Source: Psettodes erumei
Lineage: Eukaryota; Chordata; Actinopteri; Pleuronectiformes; Psettodidae
Assembly: GCA_016785225.1 (NCBI GenBank)
Contig: JAFBJZ010000857.1
Coordinates: 1,860,001 to 1,924,000 of the forward strand
DNA length: 64,000 nucleotides
Reading direction: 5' to 3'
Part shown: piece after piece, positions 45,283-55,900 of the stretch
Position numbering within the stretch: position 1 is the stretch's first letter
How the letters are laid out: every line of letters starts with the position of its first letter
The notes under the pieces: generated by a model
Databases searched by the model: none
What the model was told of the DNA's origin: nothing
The model's input: the letters and a program-made list of their open reading frames with translations, nothing else
Program-made: the position numbers and the translations under genes

Positions 45283-45863
45283 TGACACAGCGGTGTTTTT
45301 GGACCAGAAAGCGCAGGAGACCAGAGGCACTCAGTTCGAGATTTTATTGGTTACCAGCAAGGAAAACAGCGCAAGGTAAATCCCTGAAGAGTCGCACACG
45401 TGGTGCAGCTGGTGCCGACTCTTCCGGGAGGTTGGCGTAGACGTAGTCGTGGTCGGGGATGTAGCAGTGGTCGGGACCGTGGTCAGGAATGTAGTCGTGG
45501 TCAGGGACGTAGCAGTGGTCGGGATCGTGGTCAGGAACGTAGCCGTGGTCATGGACGTAGCAGTGGCCGGGATCGTGGTCAGGAACGTAGCCGTGGTCAG
45601 GGACGTAGCAGAGGTCGGGATCGTGGTCGGGATCGTGGTCAGGAACGTGGCAAAGAACGCTGGATGTCGCAATGCAATCATCTGGCAACTGAGTAATTGG
45701 AGAGCTGGGCTTTTGTAGGGAGGTGTGCTGATTTGCAGATGAGCGTCAGGTGTGTCTCATCTGCTTGTTGGGGAAACCAGCCACGCCTCCTGTCAACACC
45801 TGAGAGCAAGGGAAAAGAGAGGGAGAGGCAACCAGAGAGCCACGCCCATCCTGGGCCATCACA
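45283..45863 (-). mobile_element. solo LTR with 5-bp target duplication
   Basis: 581 bases bounded by TG...CA on both strands (TGACACAG at left, CCATCACA at right) and flanked by a perfect AGCCG duplication (45278-45282 and 45864-45868). Read on minus it has a TATA-like CTACAAAAGCC (about 45718) and AATAAAATC (about 45343) in the order expected for U3-R. No internal region exists, so it is a recombined solo LTR. A 48-bp minisatellite lies inside. Confidence 0.7.
45432..45655. repeat. 48-bp minisatellite inside the solo LTR
   Basis: About four and a half imperfect copies of a 48-base unit built from 'gtagcagtggtcgggatcgt' and 'ggtcaggaacgtag...' sub-blocks. The low-complexity unit leaves several frames open on both strands (Arg/Gly/Ser-rich on +, Asp/His/Pro-rich on -), which should not be read as proteins. 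Confidence 0.85.
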
Positions 45864-45868
45864 AGCCG

Positions 45869-47164
45869 ATTATAAAAGATTAGTAGTCAGTAGTCTTCCC
45901 CACTGCATAAAGAGTACTTCAGTGAGTTGTGCACTAAAATAACATTTGAATGGAGCAATGGAAAGGAACCCTGTGGATAGGAAGTAACAACAGTGATGCA
46001 GAATTGGGACATAAAACAATCAACTGTTTAACCCCTTAATGCCTGAATTTATTTCCAATTATCAAAAAAGAAAAATTTGGTGTGTGTTTTTGCTTTCAAG
46101 TTAATTTGAGTACAGCACATAAAATAGATATACAATAGATATAAATATATTATTATCTATTATCTATGATGCAAATTAGCGACAACAGGCAATAAAGGTA
46201 AAAAAAAATACCTGTTCCCATCTCAGGTATGAAGATTCTTTTATGAATGTAACAAAGCAATACTAATACACTATTTTTGTCTGTTTTGGAGTGGAAGTTG
46301 TTTGATGCTAAATCGCGACAATAGGCGTTAAAGGGTTAATTAAACACACATGAGACAAATTTCCTGGCATTGAGCTTGTATTTATTTGTTTAGTATTATT
46401 TATGGCAGGATTATGGCTCATTAATGTGCAATATGTGACTGTTTGTATATGTATAATTGTATATGTCTCATATGCTTTGAGATGGTCTGTTCCTTTGAAC
46501 CAGGACAGGAAATACACGTCACCACATTCAGGCAATAAATCACGTACGTTGTGCCTTGTTGTCTACATTAAAACAAGAGAGACAGAACAAAATTCTGAGT
46601 TGTGTTAGCCTGCCCTCTAACTGTGAATTTACTTGAACTTACATCAGTGAAGGGCAGGGTAGCAGGTCTCTGTGGTGAAATACTGATTGAGCTTGAGTTT
46701 GAATCTTCATACAAATCCTGCACGCCCAATATCTGACAGTACTGTGTCTTCATTTTTGGCCAACACATTGTCTTCAACACACTGATGTGTACGATAACAG
46801 CTTTTCATTTATATCGCAATCTTTTATACCCCTTAAGTCACCTTCCACTGCACAGTATGAGTGTTAAACTAATTAATTTAATATCACCACAGGCTGCAAA
46901 TTCCTACATCTAAGCTGCAGTATTCCTTGTCCACATTAGACCATGTTAAAGCTGCTACAAGTCACTAAGCCCTGATTGCCAACAAGATATAACCATTTAA
47001 AAGCATGTAACAAATCATTTGTCTTAACCTTGCTTATGTTACTACACTGGTCTATCTGGGATTCTTTACAGCAAAGGGAAAAAGATGACAGAGGGAAAGA
47101 GGTAAACCAGCCCAAAAACTTGTCACAGACCTGCAAAGAGGTGTCCAGTACAAACCTCACAGTC
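45869..47164. other. non-coding gap
   Basis: AT-rich with no recognisable element or exon. Short open frames here show no family signature. Confidence 0.5.
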
Positions 47165-48140
47165 GCTCTGCATTCTGGCAGAGGATGTGGAGGAGGTGGA
47201 GGTCTACAAGTACATGGGTGTAAACATCAACAATAGGCTGGACTGGAAATCCAACACCTGAGGAAGCTTAGATCCTTGAAAGTGTGTAAGATGTTGGAGA
47301 TTGAAAGAGTTCCTTAAGGGAACTGGACTTGAGATTTTTCAAGAAAACATTTTGCCTCTCACCCAAGAGTCTTCTTCAGTTCTTAAACTGATAGTGTGGA
47401 GTACTAGAATTTATACAATGTAGGTGTGGAAAGTTTTTTTGGGGAAAAACAATAACCTTGAAATGTTTTCTAAAAAAATCTCAAGTCCAGTTGCCTTACG
47501 GAACTCTTTCAACCTTGACTATGACCTGGATGACTGAGAATCTACATAGATATGATGTTGGAGATGTTCTACCAATCTGTTGTGGCCAGCATACTTTTCT
47601 TCCCCGTGGTTTGCTGGGGGAGCAGAATCGAAGCCAGTGACACCAACAGACTGAATAAACTCATCAGGAAGGCTGGCTCCATTATTCGCTGCAAACAGGA
47701 CACTGTGGAGGCTGTGGTGGAGAGGTCATTAAACAAACTGTTATCCATCATGGATAATCCCGACCACGGTGGAGAGGGTGGTCGGGATTACTGGACAGAC
47801 AGCGAAGCACCTTCTCCAACAGACTGCTACAGCTCCACTGTCGAAGGGACAGATACAAGAAATCTTTCTTGCCATACGCCATCACACTGTACAATAACTC
47901 ACACCTGTCTGACAGAGAAAACTCACTACTCAGCACCTTAACTGTTTATTTATTTAGCCTTCACTACCATACTGCCACTTTTCACTTTTTCATCTTTTGC
48001 ACAGTTGTACATATTCTCTATATTTATTTATTCAGTATTTTTTATATATATATATTTTTAAATTTTGAATAGTTCTTCTATTGTATATATTCATTTGTAT
48101 ATGCTGCCACAACAAAAGAATTTCCCAGTTTGGGATAAGT
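47165..48140 (+). mobile_element. CR1/L2-like LINE 3' fragment, split by an insertion
   Basis: The plus-strand C-terminal RT region (VEVYKYMGVNI, LDWKSNT, then KMLEMFYQSVVASILFF, RKAGSIIR) and 3' UTR ending near AAGAATTTCCCAGTTTGGGA at about 48140. It is interrupted after codons KMLE by the inverted-repeat element at 47301-47553. The downstream part has frameshifts around 47760. It is a typical 5'-truncated dead copy. Confidence 0.8.
47301..47553. mobile_element. inverted-repeat element, copy 2, flanked by 11-bp direct repeat
   Basis: GATGTTGGAGA occurs at 47290-47300 and 47554-47564; removing the insert plus one copy restores the LINE frame. The insert has inverted arms (ttgaaagagttcc... 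and ...ggaactctttcaa) and a long right end (tgactgagaatctacataga). It shares arms and interior with copy 1 at 20279-20715 but has an internal deletion. In copy 1 the long end lies on the left instead. Confidence 0.8.
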
Positions 48141-48249
48141 GAATCACTCATCTCATCTTATCAAAAAGCAGCTGAGAGAAAAAAACAAACAAAAACAAAC
48201 AAAAACAAACAACCCCAACAATTGACCACCAAACCGGTCACCAATCCAC

Positions 48250-48417
48250 CTAACATCCATGTTTTTAATGGAGTGGGAGGAAGTTGGAGTACCTGGAGAA
48301 AAATCACTCAGTACAGGAAGAACATGATAACTGCACACAGAAAGACACCCCGAACCTGCCCGTTCAGTTCGAACTGAGAACCTTCTTGCTGTGAGGCAAC
48401 AGTGCTAACCACTTATT
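48250..48417 (-). repeat. teleost SINE-like repeat, partial
   Basis: Reverse-oriented blocks 'ggagtgggaggaagttggag', 'aagaacatgataactgcaca', 'gttcgaactgagaacc' and 'ttgctgtgaggcaacagtgc' correspond to the head half of the dispersed fish repeat also found at 669-990. Confidence 0.7.
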
Positions 48418-48483
48418 ATATTATTTTATGCACAGTAATGTTGGGACAATAGCCTTAGACAAGTTATATTATATATATATATG

Positions 48484-48833
48484 CAGTCAAGCCCAAAATT
48501 ATTCATCCCCCCTGGCAAATTTTGGCTTAAAGTTACTTCTTCAGTTACTTATTCAACCAGCAAGTTTTTTCTTGTTTGGAAATGACACAGGCATCTCCCA
48601 GAACATGATATACAAGACGCATCATTGTGGGAAAAATTATTTCTCATCTTTTATTTACATTTCAACAAAAAGTGGCATGTGCAAAATTATTCATACCCTA
48701 TGCAAACTGTCACAGACTATGGGAAAGTCCAAGTGACCTGTGTCATTTCCAAACAAGAAAAAACTTGCTGGTTGAATAAAATGAACTTTAAGCCAACATT
48801 TGCCAGGGGTATGAATAATTTCGGGCTTGACTG
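48484..48833. mobile_element. Tc1-like MITE, 350 bp
   Basis: Left end CAGTCAAGCCCAAAATTATT and right end ...AATTTCGGGCTTGACTG are inverted repeats of about 110 bases, including 'aaccagcaagttttttcttg' and 'tttggaaatgacacagg' on both sides. TA follows at the right; at the left the TA is mutated. There is no coding capacity. Confidence 0.8.
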
Positions 48834-50640
48834 TATATATATTATACATAAGCTTCTGCACACAACGCTGCTTAACGCTGCCTAAAACTTTGCATTTTCC
48901 ATTTTTGCCAGCATTATTCCACAGCGTCTGTTGCTGATAGTTCTGAATTATTTGAAAACAAACAACAACAAAATTCAACATTTATTCTGAAATTTCAAAT
49001 TGAAAGTAAAATTTGTTGTGTGTTTTCTCATTTTAGACCATGGGGGCTGGGGGCTTGTCTCTTTCAATTACTTTTAGAGTTAAACCACAAGAGAATAAAT
49101 ATCTAGATTAAAACATCTAGAGTAAATAATGGATTCAGCGATATTGAGTCATTCATTCACTGAAGACTCACCCCTAACCCGATACAGGTGTGGGTGCTCA
49201 TTTAAGTTGTTTTGGATTACCACAAATGTATAGGCAAGAAGAAGGAGAAGAAGGAAAAGTACAGATTTAACTGTTTCCCCCTTTTTGCAATACAATATAA
49301 ATCTGAAAATACCAGTGTGGAAACATGGAGCGGGGTGTAACTATGTAGCCATAACCTGCTGTTTATCGTAGGTAGCATTACTGTTTTGTCAGACTCTGAA
49401 TGCAGCACAGTGTGTTGTGTATACTATCACAAGAATAAATCTTGTTTGTCAACGTCATTTTTTGGCTCTTATATGGCCTGCTAATGTTAACACCACCAGC
49501 AGCAATCTGTCAGAAGCACAAACTGAGGGCGTAGGGGCATGTACAAAATAGACCCGAGAGGCTTATTAGGTCACAATTTGGTCACAGGTAATGGTGAGTC
49601 CAGGTTTCTCAGGGTGGAAACTGCACACACCCTGTTGGTGAAGTAGTGACAAGTAAAACGATGCTCATTTGGGGAATCAGTTGGATCTAATGTTTAAATT
49701 AAAGGGGAAGAAGTGTTTTGTCTGTCCTTGTGTGATTAAGTTTGGACAGCTTGAATTCCTCTAAAAGTCTGTACTCCACCTGCACATTTCATTAAGGGTG
49801 ATGTGGAGGACAGCTGTATGCACAGAGTGAGTGCAACATACAGGTACGTCCACAGGACAATGCACTCAGATTTCATTTCATCAGTCACACAGTGGGCTCA
49901 AAGCATAAACACAATCAATCACAGCATGGTCCTGTGGAAAATGGTCAGTGAGTGATGAATGGATGGCTCCGTTAGCAGGGAGCTAAGCCACATTATGGAT
50001 TATCTTGAAACAAAATGAACATCTCGCAGCAGTGGAAAGCTGTAGCCATGTTGATTATTGCCTGTATCATCGATTTTCATTGCGTAAAGACCCACAGGTT
50101 TATGTCATGCTGAAGCCCAGTAAACACTCAGTAGATAGACTTCGAGCAGATTCTGATTCTACTCAGTTCAAACATTGTACAAAAAAAACATTTTCTAGCA
50201 CCTCCCACTGTAATAATATTCAGCCTGTCAACATTACTCAGATCATAGACCGAAAATATCCATTTTAAATATGCTTTAAAAGGATTTCAGAGGATTCACA
50301 TTTATTATATTTAGCTTTATTCTGCCACAATTAATCCAAAGTAACACTGACAGAATAAATGACAGAATATAAACATATAACATAAAACACTCTGGAATTT
50401 GCAAGAATAACCATTTTACATGGGCAGAAAAGACCCTGCATAATGAAGGACCAAGATATTTCTGTTGTACTGTAGATATTGTCATCTTACTGTTTCTGCA
50501 GCTTCAAAAGAATTGAAAAGCCCCCCCATGTTAATTGAAATTTTGTTTATGTTATTATACAGAGAACTAGACAGTACTGTGAGATATCCCCCAAACCAGA
50601 AACATATCCAGATCTGGATCATCATGTGGTCTGGCTGGCC
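48834..50640. other. non-coding gap
   Basis: No gene or named element recognised. Simple AT-rich sequence with scattered homopolymers. Confidence 0.5.
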
Positions 50641-50660
50641 AGGAATTGACCCATCAACCA

Positions 50661-50705
50661 AGGTTAAGGCAATGGACTGCTAATTCATTGCCCATCCTTG
50701 TGGGA
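50661..50705 (+). pseudogene. tRNA-Ser(GCT)-like fragment
   Basis: GGTTAAGGCAATGGACTGCT keeps the D-arm end and the anticodon arm with GCT. The variable arm and T loop are deleted and it runs straight into CCATCCTTG. Confidence 0.5.
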
Positions 50706-51163
50706 ACAGGATCTTATTTAGTCTGCCATGTTTGAACATAAAAGTCCCAAGAAATTTGAAAAAAAAACTGTAATGCTCTTGCTCACACTCCTCACCTGAC
50801 ATGCCTTCTTTGGTCTTTGGTCTTGGACACTGCGAGCTCTTTCTCCACAGGGACTCCTGTATGATTTCTGCATCACGTTTGTTTTTTGCTCAAATTTCAC
50901 ACAAGAAGAATCTCACAATTACACACATAAAACACGGTCCACAAGATGATTACATGACATAACATGGAATACTGACTCAGTACTCAACAGGTAATGTTTG
51001 TGAGACATGAGGCACAGAAGATACCATGATATCTGTCCAAGGAACAGTGCATTTGTTCATGCTCCTGAACATTTGGGTTTGAATGCTATCCTAATCAAAG
51101 TCAGAAGGATCACACACGTGACCATTGCATGTAAACGAATGAAAGGGTTAAGAGTCTACTTGA

Positions 51164-51231
51164 GAATGTGGGCATCGATCCCACTACTTCCTACACATGA
51201 AGCAAACACTCTACCACTTAAGATAATTCCC
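51164..51231 (-). pseudogene. tRNA-Ala-like pseudogene
   Basis: On minus GGGAATTATCTTAAGTGG begins the copy and AGTAGTGGGATCGATGCCCA ends it. Two bases are lost in the anticodon loop, so the AGC anticodon is gone. Confidence 0.55.
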
Positions 51232-51479
51232 TTGTTGTTGGGTTACAGAGATACTGCCCTCTCATAATCCAGATCAATCCCAAAATTGAGTGATTTCTTG
51301 GTTTGACCAATAGCCATCTCGTTGTAAATTTTGTGACAATCCATCCATTGCTTTATATGTGATCCCGCTAACAAACAAACAGACTCAACCCAAAACATAA
51401 CCTCCCTGGTGGAGGTTAAAATGAAACACTAACACTTCACACTGCTCTTTCATGATCATAGTTCTGGATCACTACATTG

Positions 51480-51552
51480 GATGAGAGTTTAAGGTGATGG
51501 GCTGCTAATCTTTGTGTAATGCATGCATGGGTTCCAATCACATCCTTGTAAC
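51480..51552 (+). pseudogene. tRNA-Ser(GCT)-like pseudogene
   Basis: GATGGGCTGCTAATC keeps the GCT anticodon, and CATGGGTTCCAATCACATCC is the T arm. The A-box is damaged (gagagtttaagg), so Pol III use is unlikely. Confidence 0.5.
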
Positions 51553-52113
51553 AGTATCTAATTTTCCGCTGTGCAAAACCCCTTCAGAGTAGAAGAAGCA
51601 ACAATTTTCTCCTGCCTTACATTCCTGATCTAATGCTCTGTCTCGGTTCTGGGAAAGAGCAGCCTCTTTCACTGCTTGTTTTCTGCATCGTAGCTGTGGG
51701 CCCAACTTTCATCACCAGCGATCCTACTGCATGACTTTCAGACGTGATTTGATATTTGCTATTTGCTCAAAATTCAGATCCATAGTGATATCACAAAAAT
51801 GCGAACCTGCAAATGGTCAAAAAACCCATGTAACACAGGTTCATATACTGACTATGTTACTTAACATGTAATACTGACTCATGACAGTTAACGCTGCCAC
51901 ACTGCTGCAACAACAGTGACAAAACTTTTGGATCACCCCTCATACTGTATGTTAATACTTGAAGACTTAGACATGAAGCAGGATCTTTCTTCCAAGGAAC
52001 ACTGTGTATTTGCTCATGCTTCCATACATGGGTTTGAATGCTACCCTCATCGAAGTGAAGATCGTTCACATGTAATCATTTCATGTAAGAGGAGGAAAAG
52101 ATTCAAAATCTAC

Positions 52114-52184
52114 TGGAGAATGCAGGTATCGATCCCACTATCTCTCACATAGAAAGCAAGCGCTACCATTTGAAAAGAAATCCC
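52114..52184 (-). pseudogene. tRNA-Ala-like pseudogene with intact 3' end
   Basis: On minus it runs from GGGGATTTC... through GTAGCGCTTGCTTTC to AGTGGGATCGATACC and ends TTCTCCA, the expected tRNA-Ala acceptor strand. The anticodon loop has been altered, so AGC is lost. Confidence 0.55.
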
Positions 52185-52592
52185 CTGTGAGCCTTACATT
52201 CTCCACACTGTTCTTTCTGAAGTGCATCATCAGAATGGAGTTTACTTTCATCCACCATGCTTATATGTCAATAACCCTACTGGATGCATTACAACAACCT
52301 GCTTTGAAATGATCAAGTTCTCCATTAAAATTGTTCTTCAGTGATCCTTTGATGCATGTAATGTGAAAAAGACCTGATTAAACCAATGATTTACACATTT
52401 GATTTTGCAGTTTTGACACAGTTTGTGGAATGAAAATGTGATTATTTACAGTGAAATGTTAATGCAAAGTATTATGCAAGATAGGAGAGTTTCTGCCCCA
52501 TTCCTCTGCGGCATAGTGAAGTGTGCTTACTCCAATACAAGATATACAACAAAAAGTCAGGATGATCATCAGGAAGAACAGATTACAAATGT

Positions 52593-52655
52593 ACTGGAGA
52601 ATGTGGGCTTTGATCCCAGTACCACACACATGTTAAGCAAGCTCTGTAGCACTTG
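52593..52655 (-). pseudogene. tRNA-Ala-like fragment
   Basis: On minus GAGCTTGCTTAACATG replaces the Ala anticodon loop (AGC changed to AAC), and the T arm and TTCTCCA acceptor remain. The 5' acceptor strand is missing. Confidence 0.5.
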
Positions 52656-52726
52656 TAGCACTAACTGCGTACTGCGTTTACTGCATAGACACACTGCTAG
52701 ATGCACCATGCTATGGTACAGTTATT

Positions 52727-52800
52727 TTGGCTGAGTGGTTGAGGTTATGAACTGCTAATCCAATGTGCTCCACACATGGGTTTGAATCCCATCCTCTTGG
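52727..52800 (+). pseudogene. tRNA-Ser(GCT)-like pseudogene
   Basis: The A-box TGGCTGAGTGG, anticodon arm GAACTGCTAATCC (GCT) and B-box GGTTTGAATCC are all visible. The 5' acceptor strand is eroded. Followed directly by the shared spacer and, at 52882-52898, a minus-strand GGGGAATTAGCTC tRNA-Ala 5' end. Confidence 0.55.
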
Positions 52801-52900
52801 GAACAGAGTCTACTTCAGTCTCACATGCTTGAATGTCAGTGCAAAACCCCGTTTGACAAAATATCTAACAATTATCTAACATTTGAGCTAATTCCCCTGT

Positions 52901-54508
52901 GAATGTTTAATGGAGACACTGAATGGAGCTGTTTATAGTTTTTCAGAAAGTCTGTTCTCATTTGAAGTCAACTGTTAAACTAATGTCTCATGATGAAAAT
53001 AATGAAAATGAAATAATCATGATGGGAATTGTTCACATATAAGTCACATCGGTGGGGAAGCATCAGGGGCCAAGAGGGCCCTGATAGAATAAATTATTCT
53101 AAAAAAAACTAAATTAAACAGTCACCAGTTCTAATCTTACTTCAATAATTCATCTTATTATAAAAGAAAATAAACATAACTGACTGTATAAACAATAAAG
53201 CTTTCTATCTTGCAATCTAATAACTTGTTTAGGCTATTAACAATGTAACAGCATTACTGTTTGTATGCCACAATCACTGTTCACTTCCCTTCCCTTTGCT
53301 CTGATGCATCATTAATAGTTACCTCATGTCTATGCTTTTATAATGTGTAGGTCTATACATACTTAAGAGTAGATGTGATGGTTTTCTGGATTAGCTTTGT
53401 GTGTGTGTGTGTGTGTGTGTGTGGGGGGGGCAAGGTTTAAGTTTGACCCCCCGCTACTGTCATTTAGGTCATAAGTCACAATTAAAAAATCACCAGTTGT
53501 GACTGGAAGAAGACACCACCAGCCTGTGCTGCTTCAGTTTTGACATTTTTTAACCTTTTGCTACAAACCCCAACTTAATGAAACAAAACAAGCAGTTACC
53601 TGATTGCTAGAGCGACATCTCTAACAAGAAAACCTTCATGAATTGATATATACAGCATGGTGACAATCAGAGGAGCCTTTTCAATATCATTTTGTATTAC
53701 TATTGTCATGTTCGGGCTTAAACTAAGTTATACAAGGTGTTCTAACATAACACATATGCAACAAGAGAAAGCACTTTCAATCGGTAAAGTGATTTAGCTG
53801 CTACAGAACGTATTCAACAAGCAGTGCCTGCTGACAGCTCTGTATGGTAATTTTTCCATGCTGTTTCTGGCCCGAGGCTATGATTCCAACATATTAAGGT
53901 AGTGTGTTATTTTAGATCTTAAATCAGAAGCCTTATGAATTTTTCATCACAAGGCTTCATACAATCAGTTGACTGGGCAAAATGGAGCCTTCGATGAGCA
54001 AAACCTCAAAGAACATAACTATCCTACATAGTATTATTCTCAGTTCAGCAGTTAAACTTAGCTTCCATGGAGATGTCTGCGAACAATGAGGATGCAAATA
54101 GAAAGCATGCCATTCCTATCTGCCCCTCCCTCAAACATCATTTCTCCATTTTATCTCTGTCTTTGACTGGCGGATACAGAGCATGAATCTGTGTCGATCT
54201 ATGAGGAATTCTGAGCAGTACTGTACTGTCCTCTTATCGGCACCTTATGGAATCCTATGCCCCTCCAGTGTAACCCAACAAGGTTTATAAAAATATTCTT
54301 GACAACAGGATTAATACGTGCCAATTTCAGCCCTTACTGCTTTCTTAGAAGACTTTGGAAAGAATTGTAGGAAACAAATTTGCTTCATGTCAAACGGGAA
54401 TGCTGAAGCATTCAGTCCAAATCTGAAATGACGTACATGCATACTTCACTGGTCTCTGTAACAAAAAAGAGAGTTTGACACTGGTGTGACAATCAATCAC
54501 TTCAGCAT
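52901..54508. other. non-coding gap with TG microsatellite
   Basis: AT-rich and without a recognised element apart from the (TG)n run at 53399-53423. Confidence 0.5.
53399..53423. repeat. (TG)n microsatellite
   Basis: About twelve TG units followed by a run of G and a CCCC patch. Confidence 0.95.
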
Positions 54509-54871
54509 TTGGTTGCTGGAAATTATATCAGCTCAAGTCAGATATTGCTCAAGTGTATGCATACGCTGTCGAAACCGCAAGTCTTAACTTCCCCAATACA
54601 GGAGGTTATTAATCCTGATCCAGCATTTAATCTATCAAAAGATTCTTCTCCTCTTCCTAGGTTAATCGTCTACTCAAACCTGTTTAGCCCCAAGCCCAAT
54701 GCTTACTTCGAGGGTTTCTACTCAGATGCTTTTGTAGGATTTGAGAAAGAGGAAGAATATTTACTGGATTGTAGCGAAGAGACTCGCCTAGCTACTCGCT
54801 GCCTTCATCCAGACGCCCACCCTGCTTCCACTAAGATTGAACCCCACCCGGAACAGTTCTCAACTCGATGA
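54509..54871 (+). other. unexplained open frame, 120 codons
   Basis: The longest open stretch in the right half that is not a recognised element. From about codon 29 it reads as a balanced, acidic, Phe/Tyr/Pro-containing sequence (PRLIVYSNLFSPKPNAYFEG, FEKEEEYLLDCSEETR) and stops at 54869-54871. A weak acceptor-like AATACAG lies at about 54601, so it could be the last exon of something or a scrap of a mobile element or virus. I recognise no family. The start codon given is only the first ATG-like position in frame and may be meaningless. Confidence 0.3.
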
Positions 54872-55049
54872 GTGTAGCGCAACCCCAGTCACGTCTGTTA
54901 ACGGCAGCTCTCTTCTTATGCTTCGGGCTCTTGTTAATTGCTAGGTAACCATTTATAGACCTTGTTATTTCCAAAGGATTTGTTTTAAAATCTTGGGGAT
55001 TAGTGCAACCTGTGAGAATATTATTTCTAACATCCAACCTTCTATTTAT

Positions 55050-55900
55050 GTTGGCAAAGAGTACTCAATGATGACTACGATAACTGCTACTTTAAATGCA
55101 ATATTGATTCATCTTTATTCCTTATAATTTTAGCAGGAGCAAAGCATACAGCGTGAATTTTGATTAATACATCTTACAATTAAACTAAAATAATAAACCA
55201 AATGTCAAACTTAACTTACTGTAACCTTGAAATCATAATTATTTAGGAGAGAGAGAGAGAGTGGTCGACTGCATGGCCTTTGCTATCGTCCTGTTTCCAA
55301 TCCTTGCTCAGAAACCAGACACTATCCGAGGCAAACGGCAGCCCCATCCAAGGCTCAACCGAAGTCCTGAATGTCCAATTTCTCCGATGAGCAGCGGAGA
55401 TGAAAGAGAGGCTTAATATTCCAATTCAGAGTTCATGAGTCAATATCTGGTAAAACTTCTTTTCCTTAAGATCTTTGTCAACTCCAAGCTGACTCACAAA
55501 CGCCTTCTGTTCTCCTTTTGATCAGTGATGGTGATGATCCACTGGAAACCTCTTCCCTCAATGGCTATCCATCTATCACCCAAACAGGTCTTGGTAAACT
55601 TGTTTCGGCGATTAGACTCCAATGAATAAGCCTCCGATGAAATAACGTTGAATCTTCTGCGTTTCAGTACTTTATACTCCTCTCCTTATCTTACCACATC
55701 TCTTTTTCCAATCCACACCAGTGCCCTAACCCCCTCTCTCCAATACACACTGACATACATCAGTTAAGCAATACTTTCACTTCCTCTTTTTATCCAGTGG
55801 TGTAACCTAGGCCGCTCCTAGGTCATTCTGACCCTCACAACCTAGGCTGGTGCAACCCAGGCTTTGCCCAGGTCATCTTGACCACCACTGAACCTCTTGT
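55050..55900 (-). other. possible LTR-like non-coding block
   Basis: Read on minus, a GTATAAAG TATA-like site (about 55676) is followed some 550 bases later by AATAAAG (about 55119), with a (CT)n patch (55244-55262) between them. The layout and the mixed base composition suggest a retroviral-type LTR, but no TG...CA ends or duplication were found. Tandem 'cctaggtcattctgacc'-like blocks lie at 55817-55895. Confidence 0.3.

Larger units (their letters stand above)
50641..52900. repeat. degenerate array of tRNA-Ser / tRNA-Ala composite units
   Basis: At least four units in which a plus-strand tRNA-Ser(GCT)-like sequence is followed by a spacer of the type 'gaacagagtctacttcagtc...gcttgaatgtcagtgcaaaac' and a minus-strand tRNA-Ala-like sequence. 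Ser-like pieces lie at 50661-50705, 51050-51095, 51480-51552, 52010-52052 and 52727-52800. Ala-like pieces lie at 51164-51231, 52114-52184, 52593-52655 and 52882-52898. Spacing of units is about 400-700 bases. The same units occur at 33071-33497. It may be a decayed tRNA gene cluster or a composite tRNA-derived retroposon. Confidence 0.65.

Noticed and set aside
45344..45696. Overlapping long open frames on both strands (Arg/Gly-rich and Asp/His/Pro-rich)
   Set aside because: They are translations of a 48-bp minisatellite within a solo LTR, and all share the repeat.
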